Counted from the first letter of the stretch, positions 51,201 to 62,152 are shown. The stretch is 64,000 bases of DNA from Sialis fuliginosa (GCA_961205875.1 OY540814.1:11638993-11702992); one strand, 5' to 3'. Notes: generated by a model from the sequence alone, not told the origin. Made by a program: numbers and translations.

Positions 51201-51792
51201 GTACAAATTTATTGAATAAATAATTTTTCAGGGGGGGGGCAATAAGGAGCTCTAAAGCTAGGTAAAAACAATATTTCTTTTTATACCAAGGCATTTTTCA
51301 AAAATAGCGCCTGTAGGGGGCTAAAAGCAGTATTTTATTTTGTCCGCCCCCCCTCTAACTCTGTAACTACTGGTTCAAAAATTCTGAAAAAAAATTGTAA
51401 CGAGGCTTTGGTGGGACTACCAACGACAAATACTAAAGTCAACAATATAATTTTAAATTTTAAATTATAGGGAGGGGCGTCATATAATTTTTTATTTTGA
51501 TATCTAGGCAAGTGGGGTGTCAAAATATAGATCTCAATTAGTAGAACTTGACACTTTTTTATATTTTTTTCTAACCTAAAAATGCACCTGTAAGTGGTTC
51601 CAAACATTCTACGTTATACGTATACCTATTTCGAAACCCTTATGGCATACACTCGTGTATGTCTTACCCGAATTATTTAATTCTGAATTACATTTCAATT
51701 TTCAAAAAAAATCTGAAAAATAGAGATTTTAATTTTTAAAATATAATTTTATTTTTTGACCTTTTTTCTACCAATATTTTAATGGCTATTAA

Positions 51793-51929
51793 CCCATTTA
51801 AACCTACCGTACCACGTACCACATATTATGGTACACTAGTTATAAACAAATATTTTCAAGTACTCACTAAATCACTTCAAAACACAAAAAAATATAAAAA
51901 TATGGAAAAATAGTTTCAGGTCTAATAGG
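51793..51929. mobile_element. Tiny piggyBac-like MITE on TTAA
   Basis: TTAA at 51789-51792 is followed by CCCATTTAAACCTACC. The other end reads AGGTCTAATAGG followed by TTAA at 51930-51933. The inverted ends agree as CCYATT..ACCT, and TTAA duplication is characteristic of piggyBac-like elements. It is only 137 bases and not coding. Confidence 0.65.
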
Positions 51930-52307
51930 TTAATGTTTTTTTCTTCTTCAGAAAATGTTTTTGTTAATGAAATAATTCTTCCAAGTACCTATTAATAAAA
52001 CGCGGATTTAATAATCCTAATACTTGGTTGAAACCATTAAATTAACTTTTGTCCATCAAAATTTCGAATCGAAAAATGTCTAGAATCCTATTATTTTCTT
52101 AGAATGTTTACGCACAAAATGTATCTACAATGTATAATTAAAACAAGTTTACGAAAAACTAAAGTTGATATTTCAAATTTCATATTACAAAAAATAATTA
52201 AAAATGTTGTATAATATAACTGCGAAATGCATAAATTTTCCATATCTATCATATGATTAAAATGATAACATGAGTGATACATTATCGATCTTTTGGCTTT
52301 ATACGAC

Positions 52308-52345
52308 TATAAAAAGACCGAATTTATAAATTTTACATTCATATT
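52308..52345 (+). promoter_or_regulatory. TATA box and probable initiator of the chitin-binding gene
   Basis: TATAAAAAG at 52308-52316 is followed about 30 bases later by the T/A-rich TTCATATTCATTT stretch, which fits an arthropod initiator. The region from about 52260 to the ATG recurs almost unchanged before the second copy at 63495-63609, including TATAAAAT at 63536. It is therefore the best conserved non-coding part of the duplication. Confidence 0.7.
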
Positions 52346-52378
52346 CATTTATGATATTAAAAAAATATCTTATTCAAG

Positions 52379-52417
52379 ATGTCCTTTTTATACTTATTAC
52401 TAATTACATTTGTTGGG
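52379..52417 (+). CDS. Exon 1: start codon and first half of signal peptide
   Basis: Thirteen codons, MSFLYLLLITFVG, are followed directly by the donor GTAAGT. The ATG lies about 70 bases after a TATA box. An upstream ATG at 52351 is in another frame and would not splice into the downstream exons. The paralogous exon at 63610 starts at the equivalent ATG with one extra serine, which supports this start. Confidence 0.85.
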
Positions 52418-55400
52418 GTAAGTCAAAATTTTATCAAATAAGAAAACTAATTTAAATTTATATAATTTACTATAAAGGTGATTCAGCACTGTCGTGCCAA
52501 AACAGTATATTAAGAAAAATATTTTAAGCAAAAAACATTATATGAACATGTATTCGGAAATTTTTTATGAGGGGGCTACAGCCCTTCAAAGATTTTATTC
52601 AAAATTAGTTTTTATTTTATATCTGGAGAACCAATTGTGCTACAGTTCTGAAATTTGATACAGGGTTTAATATTAATAAGTGTTATCGATATCCAGTATC
52701 AACCTATAGTAATTTTGACCAGGGTTGTATAGGCCAGGGGACCCGTAGATTTATTATATTTTTTTTAGTTATTTATTTTTTCCTGAGTTAGACATTCGAA
52801 TAATACTGTATGACACAAAATACACAAAAATATACATTGCTTATTTATGATAGGATAAACCGTTTACGAGAAATATCAATGCAAAATAAAACATGCAGAA
52901 TTTGATACGGATGCTTCAAATTAAAAAAAAAATAATTTAAATTCCTGTATGTGTATTAATTTTTTCTTGTTTCTCACAAAAAGTCCATTTTTTCCATTGT
53001 ATATATAAAAACACATCATTTTCGTCTTTTTCGTGCCGGACGGAACACTAATGGAATCACTTCCGTTCGTCCTTCTGTCACAAGCGATTTTCTCTGAAAC
53101 TATTCAACGTAAAAAGTATAAAGATAGAGTATGGTGACCCAATTATAGCCGTGAAGTATAAAAAGTTTAATTTTGATTAGAGGAGTTAATTTCAGGGAGT
53201 AAATTGGAAAATGGAAAAAAACAGGTTATCGTGTAGGGTGACAAATGAAAACTTATTGAAGCATGAATTCAACAATATACCATATACAGAGTGATTTACA
53301 ACTAGTGTAAACAAAATTTAACAGTAGATCGAGGATGTAAACGGAAATTCTTCGCGAGGGAGCTACAGTCTTTTGCCCAAAATGAGTGTTTTTTTAATAT
53401 CTAGAGAACCCATTGTGGTACACTTATGAAATTTGATACGAGGATTTTATATAAATTAAGTGTTATTAATTTCCGGTATCAAATATTAATAATTTAGACC
53501 AGGGGTGTATGGGGCCAGTGGGTACGCCGAATTTTATCAAATAAGATCAACCGTTTTCGAAAAATATCGAAAAAAAGAAAATACTGCAGAATTTTACTTA
53601 ATACGGATTCTTCAAATTACACAATATAAGTTTATACTCTTGTTCAATGATTAAAAATAATATGAAAAGTTAATATAAATATAGCTCCAAATCTGCATTT
53701 TTAACAACAAACAGCCATTTATAGTTTCGTTTTTTAATCATGTTAGTAAATATAAAATACTTGTAACAGTAATACAACTCGCAATAATTCTATGATGATA
53801 AGTATTAAGTATTATTTTTAATTATAGAACAAGAATATAAACTTATTTTGTGTAATTTGAAGCATCCGTATTAAATAAAATTCTGCAGTACTTTCTGTTA
53901 TTCGATATTTTTTGAAAACGGTTGATCTTATGACAAATGAACAAAGTATATTTTTGTGTATATTGTATCATATAATCTTCCACAAGAATCCAACTCAGGA
54001 AAAAATTCAAGAACAAAAAAATACTTGATAAAAATCGGCGGGCCCACTGGCCCCATACACTCCTGGTCTGAATTATTATTATTTGATACTGGAAATCAAT
54101 AACACATATTAATACTAATCCCTGTATTAAATTTCATAACTGTACCACAATGGATTCTCTAGATATTAAATAAACACTCATTTTGGGCAAAAGACTGTAG
54201 CTCCCTCAAAGAATTTCCGGACATAGGTTCGAATAAGGTTGTTTGCTTAAAACTACATCCCCGATCTACTGTTACATTTTTTTACACTAGTTGTAAATCA
54301 TCCTGTATATGATGTATTTTTTATGCATTTTTCAAAACATTTTTCGGAAAAAATGCTTAAAAATTATGATTAAAAATATCACCAAAAAGATTTGAAATTA
54401 ACATAAGACGAGATTTACCTAATTCGTCTCGTTCATGTTCAGCTCTGGTTTCTATGCCTACATTATAAATCTATAGTAGATATTTTCTTGATTAATATAA
54501 TATAATAATTAATAATTACAACGTAGGTAAATAATCAATTACATTTTAGCTGTCAACAGTTAATTCACAAAATCCACCACCAGAAATACCTGACTGCAAA
54601 GATAACGCGACAGATGTATGTTATGATTGTTATAATTTAGGTGTCTGTTTTAAAAATGAAGCAGAAGATTTTAAAAGAATAGAAATCAAATGTGCGGTTG
54701 ATTCACCGAAAACACCATATTGTGACACAAATAAGTAAATACCTATACATTACTTATATATTATATACATTATATAGTACCTACTCTCGAATCACATTAA
54801 CTTTATAAAAATTTTAAACTGTTAGTTAGTAATGTCAAGATAATATAAAAAATCCGGAAAATTTTAAATCTAACTTTATTGTACCGTTTATTACTAAAAT
54901 TGTATTTCGTTATGTTTTATTTAAATATGTGAATAATTGCTCCTTCAATTTCACTACTCAAATCATAACTTCTAATTTTTTACCGGTATAAAGATATACA
55001 GATGGGCCAATGCTTTAAGATCGCTGATTTCTTCTTACAAGGGAACCTTTTCAAGAGACATATTCATAACGAGTTTAATTTTTGTATTTATTTAGAGGGG
55101 GTCAGGGTAAGTAAGAAATAAAATTATCTTAGCTCCCCTATGAAAATGTGCAAAATTATCATATATTTAAAATAACTCTGAGACTAATGAAATAAAAATA
55201 AAATAAAACTATAATACAAAATTATCATAATTTTTTATATTTTTTCGAATGGCAACAGTCGAAATATGAAAAAGTTAAACCGTTAACGTCCACCTACCAC
55301 ACACCCCATTATTTGTAGTATGCAATAGTAATTCAAATATAAAATACATAATTCACAAAAAAATTATTTAACTCTTTCATCGCCACGTTGTTATATTTCG

Positions 55401-58400
55401 AAAAATATATATTTACATTTTCTTTATTACGTTAGCGATAAGAAAAAAATATTGACTACAGTAGAAAAGTGACCAATTTAGAAGGATATTTACATTTCAG
55501 GACCCTTAGAATCCAGTAAAGAGAAGTTAGTCTAGATCTAGAAAAAGACCTGTTAAAAATTGTTATTAGTTACGTCTCTTCCTTCTATTATTAATTATTA
55601 TTATTTTTGACCCACTGTGCAGTGGTGAGGTTGCTAATTTTAAATTGATTATGCATAAAAACTTCATAATCAAAGTATAATTGGCTCAAGTGGATGTAAT
55701 TTTAAAAAAAAATTATTTGACAATTTTTCTTTGGGGATTTTTCATTGATCGAGATTTTACCTCAAAAATTAAAAATAAATTTTCATAGCCTGATGATGTT
55801 TATTTGGATGTTATTTGGTTGACGGATGAAAATTGCCAAATAAATATAATACAATTAATGTTTTAACTAATATAAAATTATCAGCTCGAGAATAAATTTA
55901 ATTGTTTAATCCGGCCTTCCGTCAAAAATATTTGTCTACCTCTGCGGGCTAGACAGACCGACAGGTAGAAAATAGACACACTTACCGACATACATATATA
56001 TTTATTTTCAGAACGATAAGCTCTTCCAATTTTTATCACAAAATGTATATTATGTTTATTGTCAAAATTCAAAATTTAATCTGATTTGAAATTGAATTGA
56101 ATTCACATAAAGTATTTTTTCATCGGACTAATGCAATAATACAAACATAACTGATAACAATTTTTAACCGGCTGTTTTCTAGACTAACAAGCACTAAAAA
56201 TTTTTTTACTAGATTCTAGGGCTCCGGAAATGTAACTATCCTTTTAAATTGGCCACTTTTCAACTATAGTTAATATTTTTTCTTATCGCTAACGTAATAA
56301 AAAATGTAAATATATATTTTTTCGAAATATGATAATGTGACGATGAAAGAGTTAAAATGAGATATGTTTTAGATATTTGAATTACTATTGTATAATACAA
56401 TTAAATTTAGTTAACAGAAAAAAAATCTTTAAAAAATAACGGGGTGAGTAGCAGGTGGGGATTAACGGTTTCATTTTTTTTTCGACATTCATGAAAATTT
56501 TGTATTATAGATTTTTTTAAATCTTCATTAGTTTCAGAGTTATTTGAAATACCTATATGTTTATTTTACATATTTTCATAATGGTATTTCACACCCCCCC
56601 TCTAACTATATACAAAATTTAAACTCAATGCGAATATGTCACTTTAAAAGGTTCCCTGTTAAATATTATAAATATCATACAACTGATATTTTATTTTAAT
56701 ACCCTGCAGAAAACGTTTGGTTTGGTTTCGGTATCAACCAAATTCATTATAATACCGAGCATTATATACATATATTCAAATTAACAGATGTGTTGAGAAG
56801 AAGCCAGAAGAATGTAATACAAATATAAATATTAAATGTTTTGGAGAAGGTGTACTTCCGAATCCACTTGACTGCCATTCTTACTTAATATGCGGTAATA
56901 TTGAAGAAGATGCTATTGTTGAAGAATGCCTACCATCATACATTTATTCTCATTTAAACGGAACTTGTCTTCAAAATGCCCCATGTTATCAGTTTACAGA
57001 GGACAATCTTTGCCTAAATAATGCAACTAAAATGGTTGTATATCCACCTGACGCTTCTATTTATGCAAGGTAAGATGTTACATATACAATATATACATAT
57101 CAGGGGCTTGAACCTGAACCCGAATCCAATCCCGAAACCCGAAAAAACCCGTATTTTTCATGTATTTTTCATAGATAACCGGTATCCCTATATTTTTAAA
57201 AGGTTCAATCAATTATTTTTAATATTTTAATATTTTCCTCCAATGATTTTCAAAAGAGACTATAAAATATACTAACTGGAAATCTGTTTGAATTTTATGG
57301 TATGATAATGTGACTTATTAAAGTCTATTAATAAAAATTTACATTTTTTCTATTCTATAACTGAATTACATTTCAATTTGCAAAAAAATCGGAAAAGCAG
57401 AGATTTCAATCTTTAAAATGTAATTTTCTTTTTTTATAGCAATATTTTAATGGCTATTAATTTTTTTTTCTTCTTCAGAAATAGTTTTATTTGTAAATTA
57501 TAATTTTTTTTTTCGAACAAAATAATTTTCTTTCAAGTACAATCTTGAACCCGAACCCGAAACTGAACCTTACAAAAATAACGGTTTTTGAACCCAAATA
57601 GTTTGCACCATGCTAAACCCAAACCAGAACCCGAACCAAAATATATATTTGAACCCGAACCAAACCAAAACCATAAATAAATTCCGGTTCAAGTTCCTGA
57701 TACATATCAATAAAATTTAATTAGAACGAATTGTACAAATAGCTTAATATCCGGAATTATAAATGAGCTCACAAAATTTGCTAGCTAGCAAGCACTTTCA
57801 AATGAGGTATTAATTCTGTGATAGTTTTTATGGATTTGTTTTGGAATTTAGAGCAGTGATACTAATTATTATTATTATTATAACACAATTAGCGACTGAC
57901 CATACAAAATTATTTTCATAGTATCACCACTGTTTTAATACCGTTGGTATTTACATACCACGCGAAACTTGTTAAAAACTTTATGAAACTTCAAGGAAAA
58001 TGTCAGATAGGTTTAATACCCCATTTGAAAGTGCTTGCTAGTTAGCAAATTTTGTTATTATTTATAATACCGGACATAAGTTTATTATTTAATAAAATTT
58101 TCATTGCACACTATCTTTATTTTAATATTAAATTTAATACCATAATATAATACATCATATTTTTGTAAAAATAATTTTCTTGACTATAAAATCCAGTATT
58201 AATATACTGGCGTTAATTTTTTAAGTTATTTTTCGAGGAATATTTATAAGTTTGAAGTGTTCCGGTTATGTTCAAATATCATATTAATTATCATATATAT
58301 TAACTTATTTATCGAATGAATAAATACAGATGCCTTGAATAGAATCAAATATACTCTCTACCTAACATTTATGAGTAATATTCGTAAAATAAACACATTT

Positions 58401-58710
58401 TAATCATTTTTATTTTAAAAGGTGCCCACCTAAAGGATTTCTTCCAATAGTAAAAAAATGCGTGGGACAATACAAATTCGTTGTAGCTGAAAATAAATGC
58501 GACGCAATTTGTCAAAAGGATCATGAAAAAATTAGATACGAAAATTGTTGTAATAAATATCACGAATGCTTTGCAATCGCTGGTGGAGGTTTTAATAAAC
58601 AAACAAGTCATTGTCCAAAACATTTCAATGACAAAACACAAACTTGTGATACTTTGGATTGTGAAGCAGGTTTAGAACCGAAATGTGGTAAATTCTTCGA
58701 TTTTGATTAA
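52379..58710 (+). CDS. Secreted chitin-binding (peritrophin-A-like) cysteine-rich protein, four exons
   Basis: Joining 52379-52417, 54550-54734, 56788-57069 and 58422-58710 gives an uninterrupted 264-residue frame. All junctions are GT-AG and the intron phases (0, 2, 2) fit. Residues 1-19 form a hydrophobic signal peptide. The mature chain has 26 cysteines. Three blocks match the peritrophin-A (CBM14, type-2 chitin-binding) spacing. Block 1 is C29 then C40-x5-C46-x14-C61-x9-C71-x4-C76. Block 2 is C84-x19-C104-x5-C110-x11-C122-x12-C135-x5-C141, with C92 extra. Block 3 is C199-x12-C212-x5-C218-x14-C233-x10-C244-x4-C249. Residues 150-199 are a degenerate fourth block. The sequons N32, N132 and N153 suggest glycosylation. 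The family binds chitin in cuticle, peritrophic matrix or the extracellular space. Chitin binding here is inferred from cysteine spacing only, and the aromatic residues are poorly conserved, so another ligand is possible. The first exon and promoter are duplicated at 63.5 kb. Confidence 0.85.
52480..52900. repeat. Diverged relative of the intron-1 palindrome
   Basis: Shares ordered stretches with the left arm of the element at 53285: 'gggctacag', 'tctggagaaccaattgtg', 'gaaatttgatacagg', 'gaccagggttgtat'. It is single-armed and carries many substitutions, so it is an older or truncated copy. Confidence 0.55.
53285..54307. mobile_element. Palindromic element in intron 1 (TACAGRRTGATT ends)
   Basis: The left end reads TACAGAGTGATTTACAACTA and the right end is its near inverse complement, ending CATCCTGTA. 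Arms of roughly 400 bases pair over their length: for example, the 'CCAGGGGTGTATGGGGCC' stretch at 53498 mirrors the 'GGCCCCATACACTCCTGG' stretch near 54047. Only about 100-200 central bases are unpaired. No transposase frame is present. The ends resemble TA-targeting elements with CAGGGTG-type termini. Related decayed copies lie at 52480-52760 and around 50300-50420 and 61520-61610. Confidence 0.7.
54550..54734 (+). CDS. Exon 2: end of signal peptide and first cysteine module
   Basis: The acceptor TTTTAG precedes 54550 and the donor GTAAAT follows 54734. The exon is 185 bases, entering in phase 0 and leaving in phase 2. It encodes residues 14-74. Signal peptidase probably cuts near residue 19 (VNS/QN). 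A short proline-rich linker (PPPE) follows, then the first cysteine module (C29 to C71; its last cysteine, C76, is in exon 3). N32 is a glycosylation sequon. Confidence 0.85.
55037..56660. mobile_element. 1.6-kb palindrome in intron 2, with TTAA-flanked inner part
   Basis: Arms of about 450-490 bases (55037-55530 and 56205-56660) are inverted copies, starting ACAAGGGAACCTTTT and ending AAAAGGTTCCCTGT. Inside them, an inner unit starts TTAACTCTTTCATCGCC at 55368 and ends with the inverse, GATGAAAGAGTTAA, at 56355. This looks like a piggyBac-type element with its TTAA target. The remaining centre is unrelated and has no useful open frame. Confidence 0.65.
56788..57069 (+). CDS. Exon 3: second peritrophin-like module
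   Basis: The acceptor AACAG precedes 56788 and the donor GTAAGA follows 57069. The exon is 282 bases, phase 2 at both ends, so it could be gained or lost as a unit. Residues 84-141 give the best type-2 chitin-binding pattern of the protein. The segment 'LPNPLDCHSYLIC' resembles the conserved 'P-x-x-C-x-x-Y-x-x-C' core of peritrophins. N132 and N153 are glycosylation sequons. Confidence 0.87.
57105..57720. repeat. Interspersed repeat with degenerate CCCGAA runs (intron 3)
   Basis: Runs of 'gaacccgaacccgaa' type flank an AT-rich body. The body from 57170 to 57345 matches 50860-51045 (shared 'accggta', 'tttttaaaaggttcaat', 'tgaattttatggtatgat'). It is a short-period repeat embedded in a dispersed repeat family. 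Confidence 0.6.
57749..58075. mobile_element. MITE with RTCCGGTATTATAAA ends (intron 3 copy)
   Basis: 327-base element with long inverted ends: 'TTTGCTAGCTAGCAAGCACT' at the left mirrors 'GTGCTTGCTAGTTAGCAAA' at the right. It matches the element at 61792-62121 throughout. Flanks are AAT and ATA, so the target duplication is no longer exact. No coding capacity. Confidence 0.75.
58422..58710 (+). CDS. Exon 4: third module and C-terminus
   Basis: The acceptor TTTTAAAAG precedes 58422 and TAA ends at 58710. The split arginine codon (AG+G) keeps the frame. Residues 199-249 form the third module, with a C-C pair at 211-212 and a 'YHEC' core, and the protein ends GKFFDFD. A long frame with the same reading begins at an internal ATG at 58462. 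Read alone it would lack a secretion signal, so I take it as part of this exon. Confidence 0.87.
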
Positions 58711-58995
58711 TACATTTCAAATGTTTGAGATGGGCACATTAAATTCATAGGAACTGTATGATATTGCAAACTATACATGTTTATTAATTACCTATTAAGA
58801 GTTATGTTAGATAAACATTGAAATTTTAAATTATATACTTTATAATTTTTTTAAATTTAAAATAGTCAATAGTATTGCACAGTTGCTAATAGTTTAATGC
58901 AACCATCTCAAATGTATTCATAGATAAATGTCTTATATTATATTTAAATAAATATATGTTATATAATATATTGTATTAATGATAAAATAAACCAT
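58711..58995 (+). other. 3' UTR with two AATAAA poly(A) signals
   Basis: AT-rich sequence directly after the stop codon. AATAAA occurs at 58947-58952 and 58986-58991, and the second is followed within 30 bases by a T-rich stretch suitable for cleavage. No other open frame or repeat was recognised here. Confidence 0.6.
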
Positions 58996-59464
58996 ATTTA
59001 ACTATTTTCTGTTTTTATTCAATTAAAATTAAATTATGAAAATGTCCGATTAGTCCACTCTAATTAGAAATTTTTCCATTGGTGACAAATAGAATTAATA
59101 TTCGCTTCGATTAATTTAGTGCCAATCGATTGTAAATGATGCCCTTAATAAAACATCAAAAATGCTGTAAACCTTCGAAAAATATACCAAAAAAATAAAA
59201 TAATAAGTATCTAAAATCGTCGATGCAGCGAAAACGATCTAAGAGAACAAAAATGAACATGGTCAATTTTACAGATAAGAAAAAAAGTATACATATATCT
59301 AAAACCAATAGTTTAAGAGTTATCTGTAAAATTTAATATCGGTATTCAGCATTTAAAAATTTCCAAAAATTCATGATTTAATTAAACACTATTGGAAAAC
59401 TACTCACGGGTTCAAAACATTTTTATTTTTTATTTAAGTTATTGACCATTGAGCGTAGCACCTC

Positions 59465-59732
59465 AGCCAGACTAGAGTAAATCCAGTAAGAGTCTCGACA
59501 GCGTCGCCATTTTTAGCCAAATCGGCGTTTTAATAAGATCATTTGCGTGTTATTTTTAGCAAGTATAAAAAAAATTATCTTTGAATGTAATGTAATAATA
59601 TAAAATATATTTAATGATATTGACTGATAATATCAGAAAATACGGCTGTGAGAGAGACTTGGCTAGTAAACTTAACAAAAATTCGATCCGCGCTGTCCAG
59701 ACTCTTACTGGAGTGACTCTAAGCCAGACATA
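59465..59732. repeat. Inverted-repeat element downstream of the gene
   Basis: 'CCAGTAAGAGTCTCGACAGC' at 59491 is mirrored by 'GCTGTCCAGACTCTTACTGG' at 59693, and the outer 'CTCAGCCAGACTAGAG' is mirrored by 'CTCTAAGCCAGAC'. A fragment of the same repeat ('cctcagccagactt') is at 61309. Probably a non-autonomous DNA element. Confidence 0.55.
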
Positions 59733-60398
59733 AACATAAAACTGTATTGAATATTTTTATTTTACGCTAGTGTTTATTTTTATTTTTTATTTTTATTTTA
59801 TATTTTTATGTTTTTACTTATGTTTTTTGTTCTTTTATCCGTTTTATTTTATGTTTATTTATATTAGTGTTTTGGCTGGAGTGATGGAGTGGAGTTTTCT
59901 AACGAACTTGTCGGCAGTTCAAAACTTATTTTTATTTTAAATTGTAACTATACGAGCTGTACTAAAAAAGTAATTTATTGTATTTTATTACCTGTTTTGC
60001 ATATTAAATTTTCAATAATCTATTAACCGCAGAATAAAACAAAAATTTTTGTTTTAAATATAATTTTATTCTTTACAAATTCAATCTCTTAAGGTAATTG
60101 GCCTAGCACCCTGTAAGTTGTGAATTAATCGTATTTTTTCAATAAAAAAAAAGTTTGATTTCGAAAAATTTAGTTTTTAATTTATATACAGAACACATAT
60201 ACATTTAATGGAATTTTTTACTTTGTTAATAATTAAAAGTAAAAAATTAAATATAATTTGGCAACCGCAGTATATTTCATACAATAGATTAAGCAACAGC
60301 GAATGGAAATATATTCTAGTTTTTCATTACTTTGAATAAACCTGGTTCTGTAACTAGATGTGAATGTGTGTGTTTTATAATTTTGATAGTATTTAAAA

Positions 60399-60625
60399 CA
60401 GGGGTTATTTTACTGTGTAGTTGTAGCTTGTTCCTACAGTTGTAAAAGTCAATTTGTGTAGATGAAAATTATAAAATACATTATATGTATATATAATATA
60501 TATGTAGTATAAAAAATATACTACAAAAAGGTACAGCCTTGCTTTCCACTTGTAATTTTTCAACTGCAGCAAAAAAAAATATAAGGAAATTGTGTAGTTG
60601 TAAATTTTTTTTAAAATAACCCCTG
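60399..60625. mobile_element. hAT-like MITE with perfect 8-base target duplication
   Basis: 227-base element beginning CAGGGGTTATTTTA and ending in its inverse complement TAAAATAACCCCTG. It is flanked on both sides by ATTTAAAA (60391-60398 and 60626-60633). CAGGG termini with an 8-bp duplication are the hallmark of the hAT superfamily. The interior includes 'gtgtagttgtaa' motifs near both ends and a TATATA palindrome. No transposase is present. Confidence 0.85.
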
Positions 60626-61791
60626 ATTTAAAATGGTTGAAGTTTCGAATAATCAGTTTTTAAAACGTCTCTGTATTTAATTTTTGTATAGAATTTGAAT
60701 AAATAGAGCACTTCCGGCGAGTTCTCTCATTTACCGTGTATTAAAAACTCTATTTTTAATATCCAATTACTCAAAAACCATACGTATTTCCTGCAATTTT
60801 CAGCCTGTCATACCAAGATATCTTTTAAAACAGCTCTAATAAAAAAAAATTGTGTGATTCCACGATAACGGAAAATTTCTGTTACTTGTCATCGCCTTCC
60901 GAGAAGTATGACAGGCACTTCCGGCAATAGAGGGTTTGTTATACTTACTTAATTTTTCTGAAAGAGAATATCATATTCTATATGTATTATAAATTTTATT
61001 CAATTCCGCGATAACGGTAAAAAATCATTTTTTAAATAATAAATTAATTTAATTAAACACCCTTTCGGTAGGCTTGCGCCGTGAACCGCTCTTACTTTGT
61101 TTGTATGCTCTTTAACAGTCAATTCTTAAAAAAATATATTTTAATCTGCAAAAATGGTACATTTACTCTTAACGACTCCCAGTCTATTATGTGACCTTTA
61201 AAACTCAGAATAAAATATTCGTCATGAAATGCATAAAAAATATATTATCTATTATTCAGTTAATCCCCAATTTTTTTTTTTTTAATTTAAATTATCGGGC
61301 GTAGCCCCTCAGCCAGACTTGAAATCCGCAATTTACTCTCACAAGTTAGTTATCGGTTAGTGACAGGCAAATTTTGATTGGTTGATTTATGGATTTTCAA
61401 TTGGTTGATACTGGAAATCGATAACCCTTATTAATACTAAACTCTGAATCAGATGTCATAACTATAGCATAATGGGTTTTCAAGATATTAAATAAAAACA
61501 AATTTTGGGTAAAATTGTTGAGGGACTTGTGTTCATATTAACTTTTTTGCTCAAATTATTTTTCTCGATCAACTATTTATGTTTATTCCACCTAATATGA
61601 TTCATATTGTATTCTAAGTAGGTATATGAACATCTAAATACAATGTTGCAATTGCGTAACAAAAAAATCGGCTAAATATGAGGGTAATTATAAAAACCTA
61701 TCTTATAAAGAAGAAATTTATATAAAGTCTTTTATTATTATTTACGTATAACTTAAATACTTATCATGATGAAATGAATAGTCACTTTAAT

Positions 61792-62121
61792 GTCCGGTAT
61801 TATAAAGGACCTAACAAAATTTGCTAGCTAGCAATTACTTTCAAATGGGGTATTAATTCTGTACTAGTATCTATGGATTAGTTATGGAATTTAGAGCAGT
61901 GACACTTCAACTAATTGTAACACGGTTGGCATCTTTCACCGTACAAAATAATTTTCATAATATCACCACTGTTTTAATACCGTTGGTATTTACCTACAAC
62001 GCGTGCGCGAAACTTGTCAAAGTCTTCAACAAACTCCAAAAGAACTGTCATATAAGTTTGATATCTCACTTGATAGTGCTTGTTAGCTAACAAATTTGCT
62101 AGGTCCTTTATAATACCGGAC
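61792..62121. mobile_element. MITE with GTCCGGTATTATAAA ends (upstream of paralogue)
   Basis: 330-base element with TIRs starting GTCCGGTATTATAAAGGACC and a perfect 3-base flanking duplication AAT (61789-61791 and 62122-62124). The corresponding site in the first tandem copy (near 50565) has no such element, so it inserted after the duplication. A solo end (GTCCGGTATTATAAAG) is also present at 33614. Confidence 0.8.
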
Positions 62122-62152
62122 AATAGTCCAGTAAAATTAGACTTTTATCCAA

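Larger units (their letters stand above)
49040..53300. repeat. Tandem duplication, first copy of the 5' flank
   Basis: Blocks in this interval recur in the same order and orientation at 61165-63700: around 49060 with 61185, 49390 with 61345, 49605 with 61410, 50465 with 61660, 50580 with 62585, 51970 with 63165 and exon 1 at 52379 with 63610. The offset varies between about 11.2 and 12.1 kb because each copy has its own insertions and deletions. This is an old segmental tandem duplication that carried the gene start. Confidence 0.75.

Noticed and set aside
57021..57230. 69-codon frame running out of exon 3
   Set aside because: It uses a different frame from exon 3 and reads through the donor into the CCCGAA repeat of intron 3.
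58369..58641. Reverse-strand 90-codon frame
   Set aside because: It is antisense to exon 4 of the chitin-binding gene, whose + strand frame has signal peptide, splice sites and cysteine pattern.
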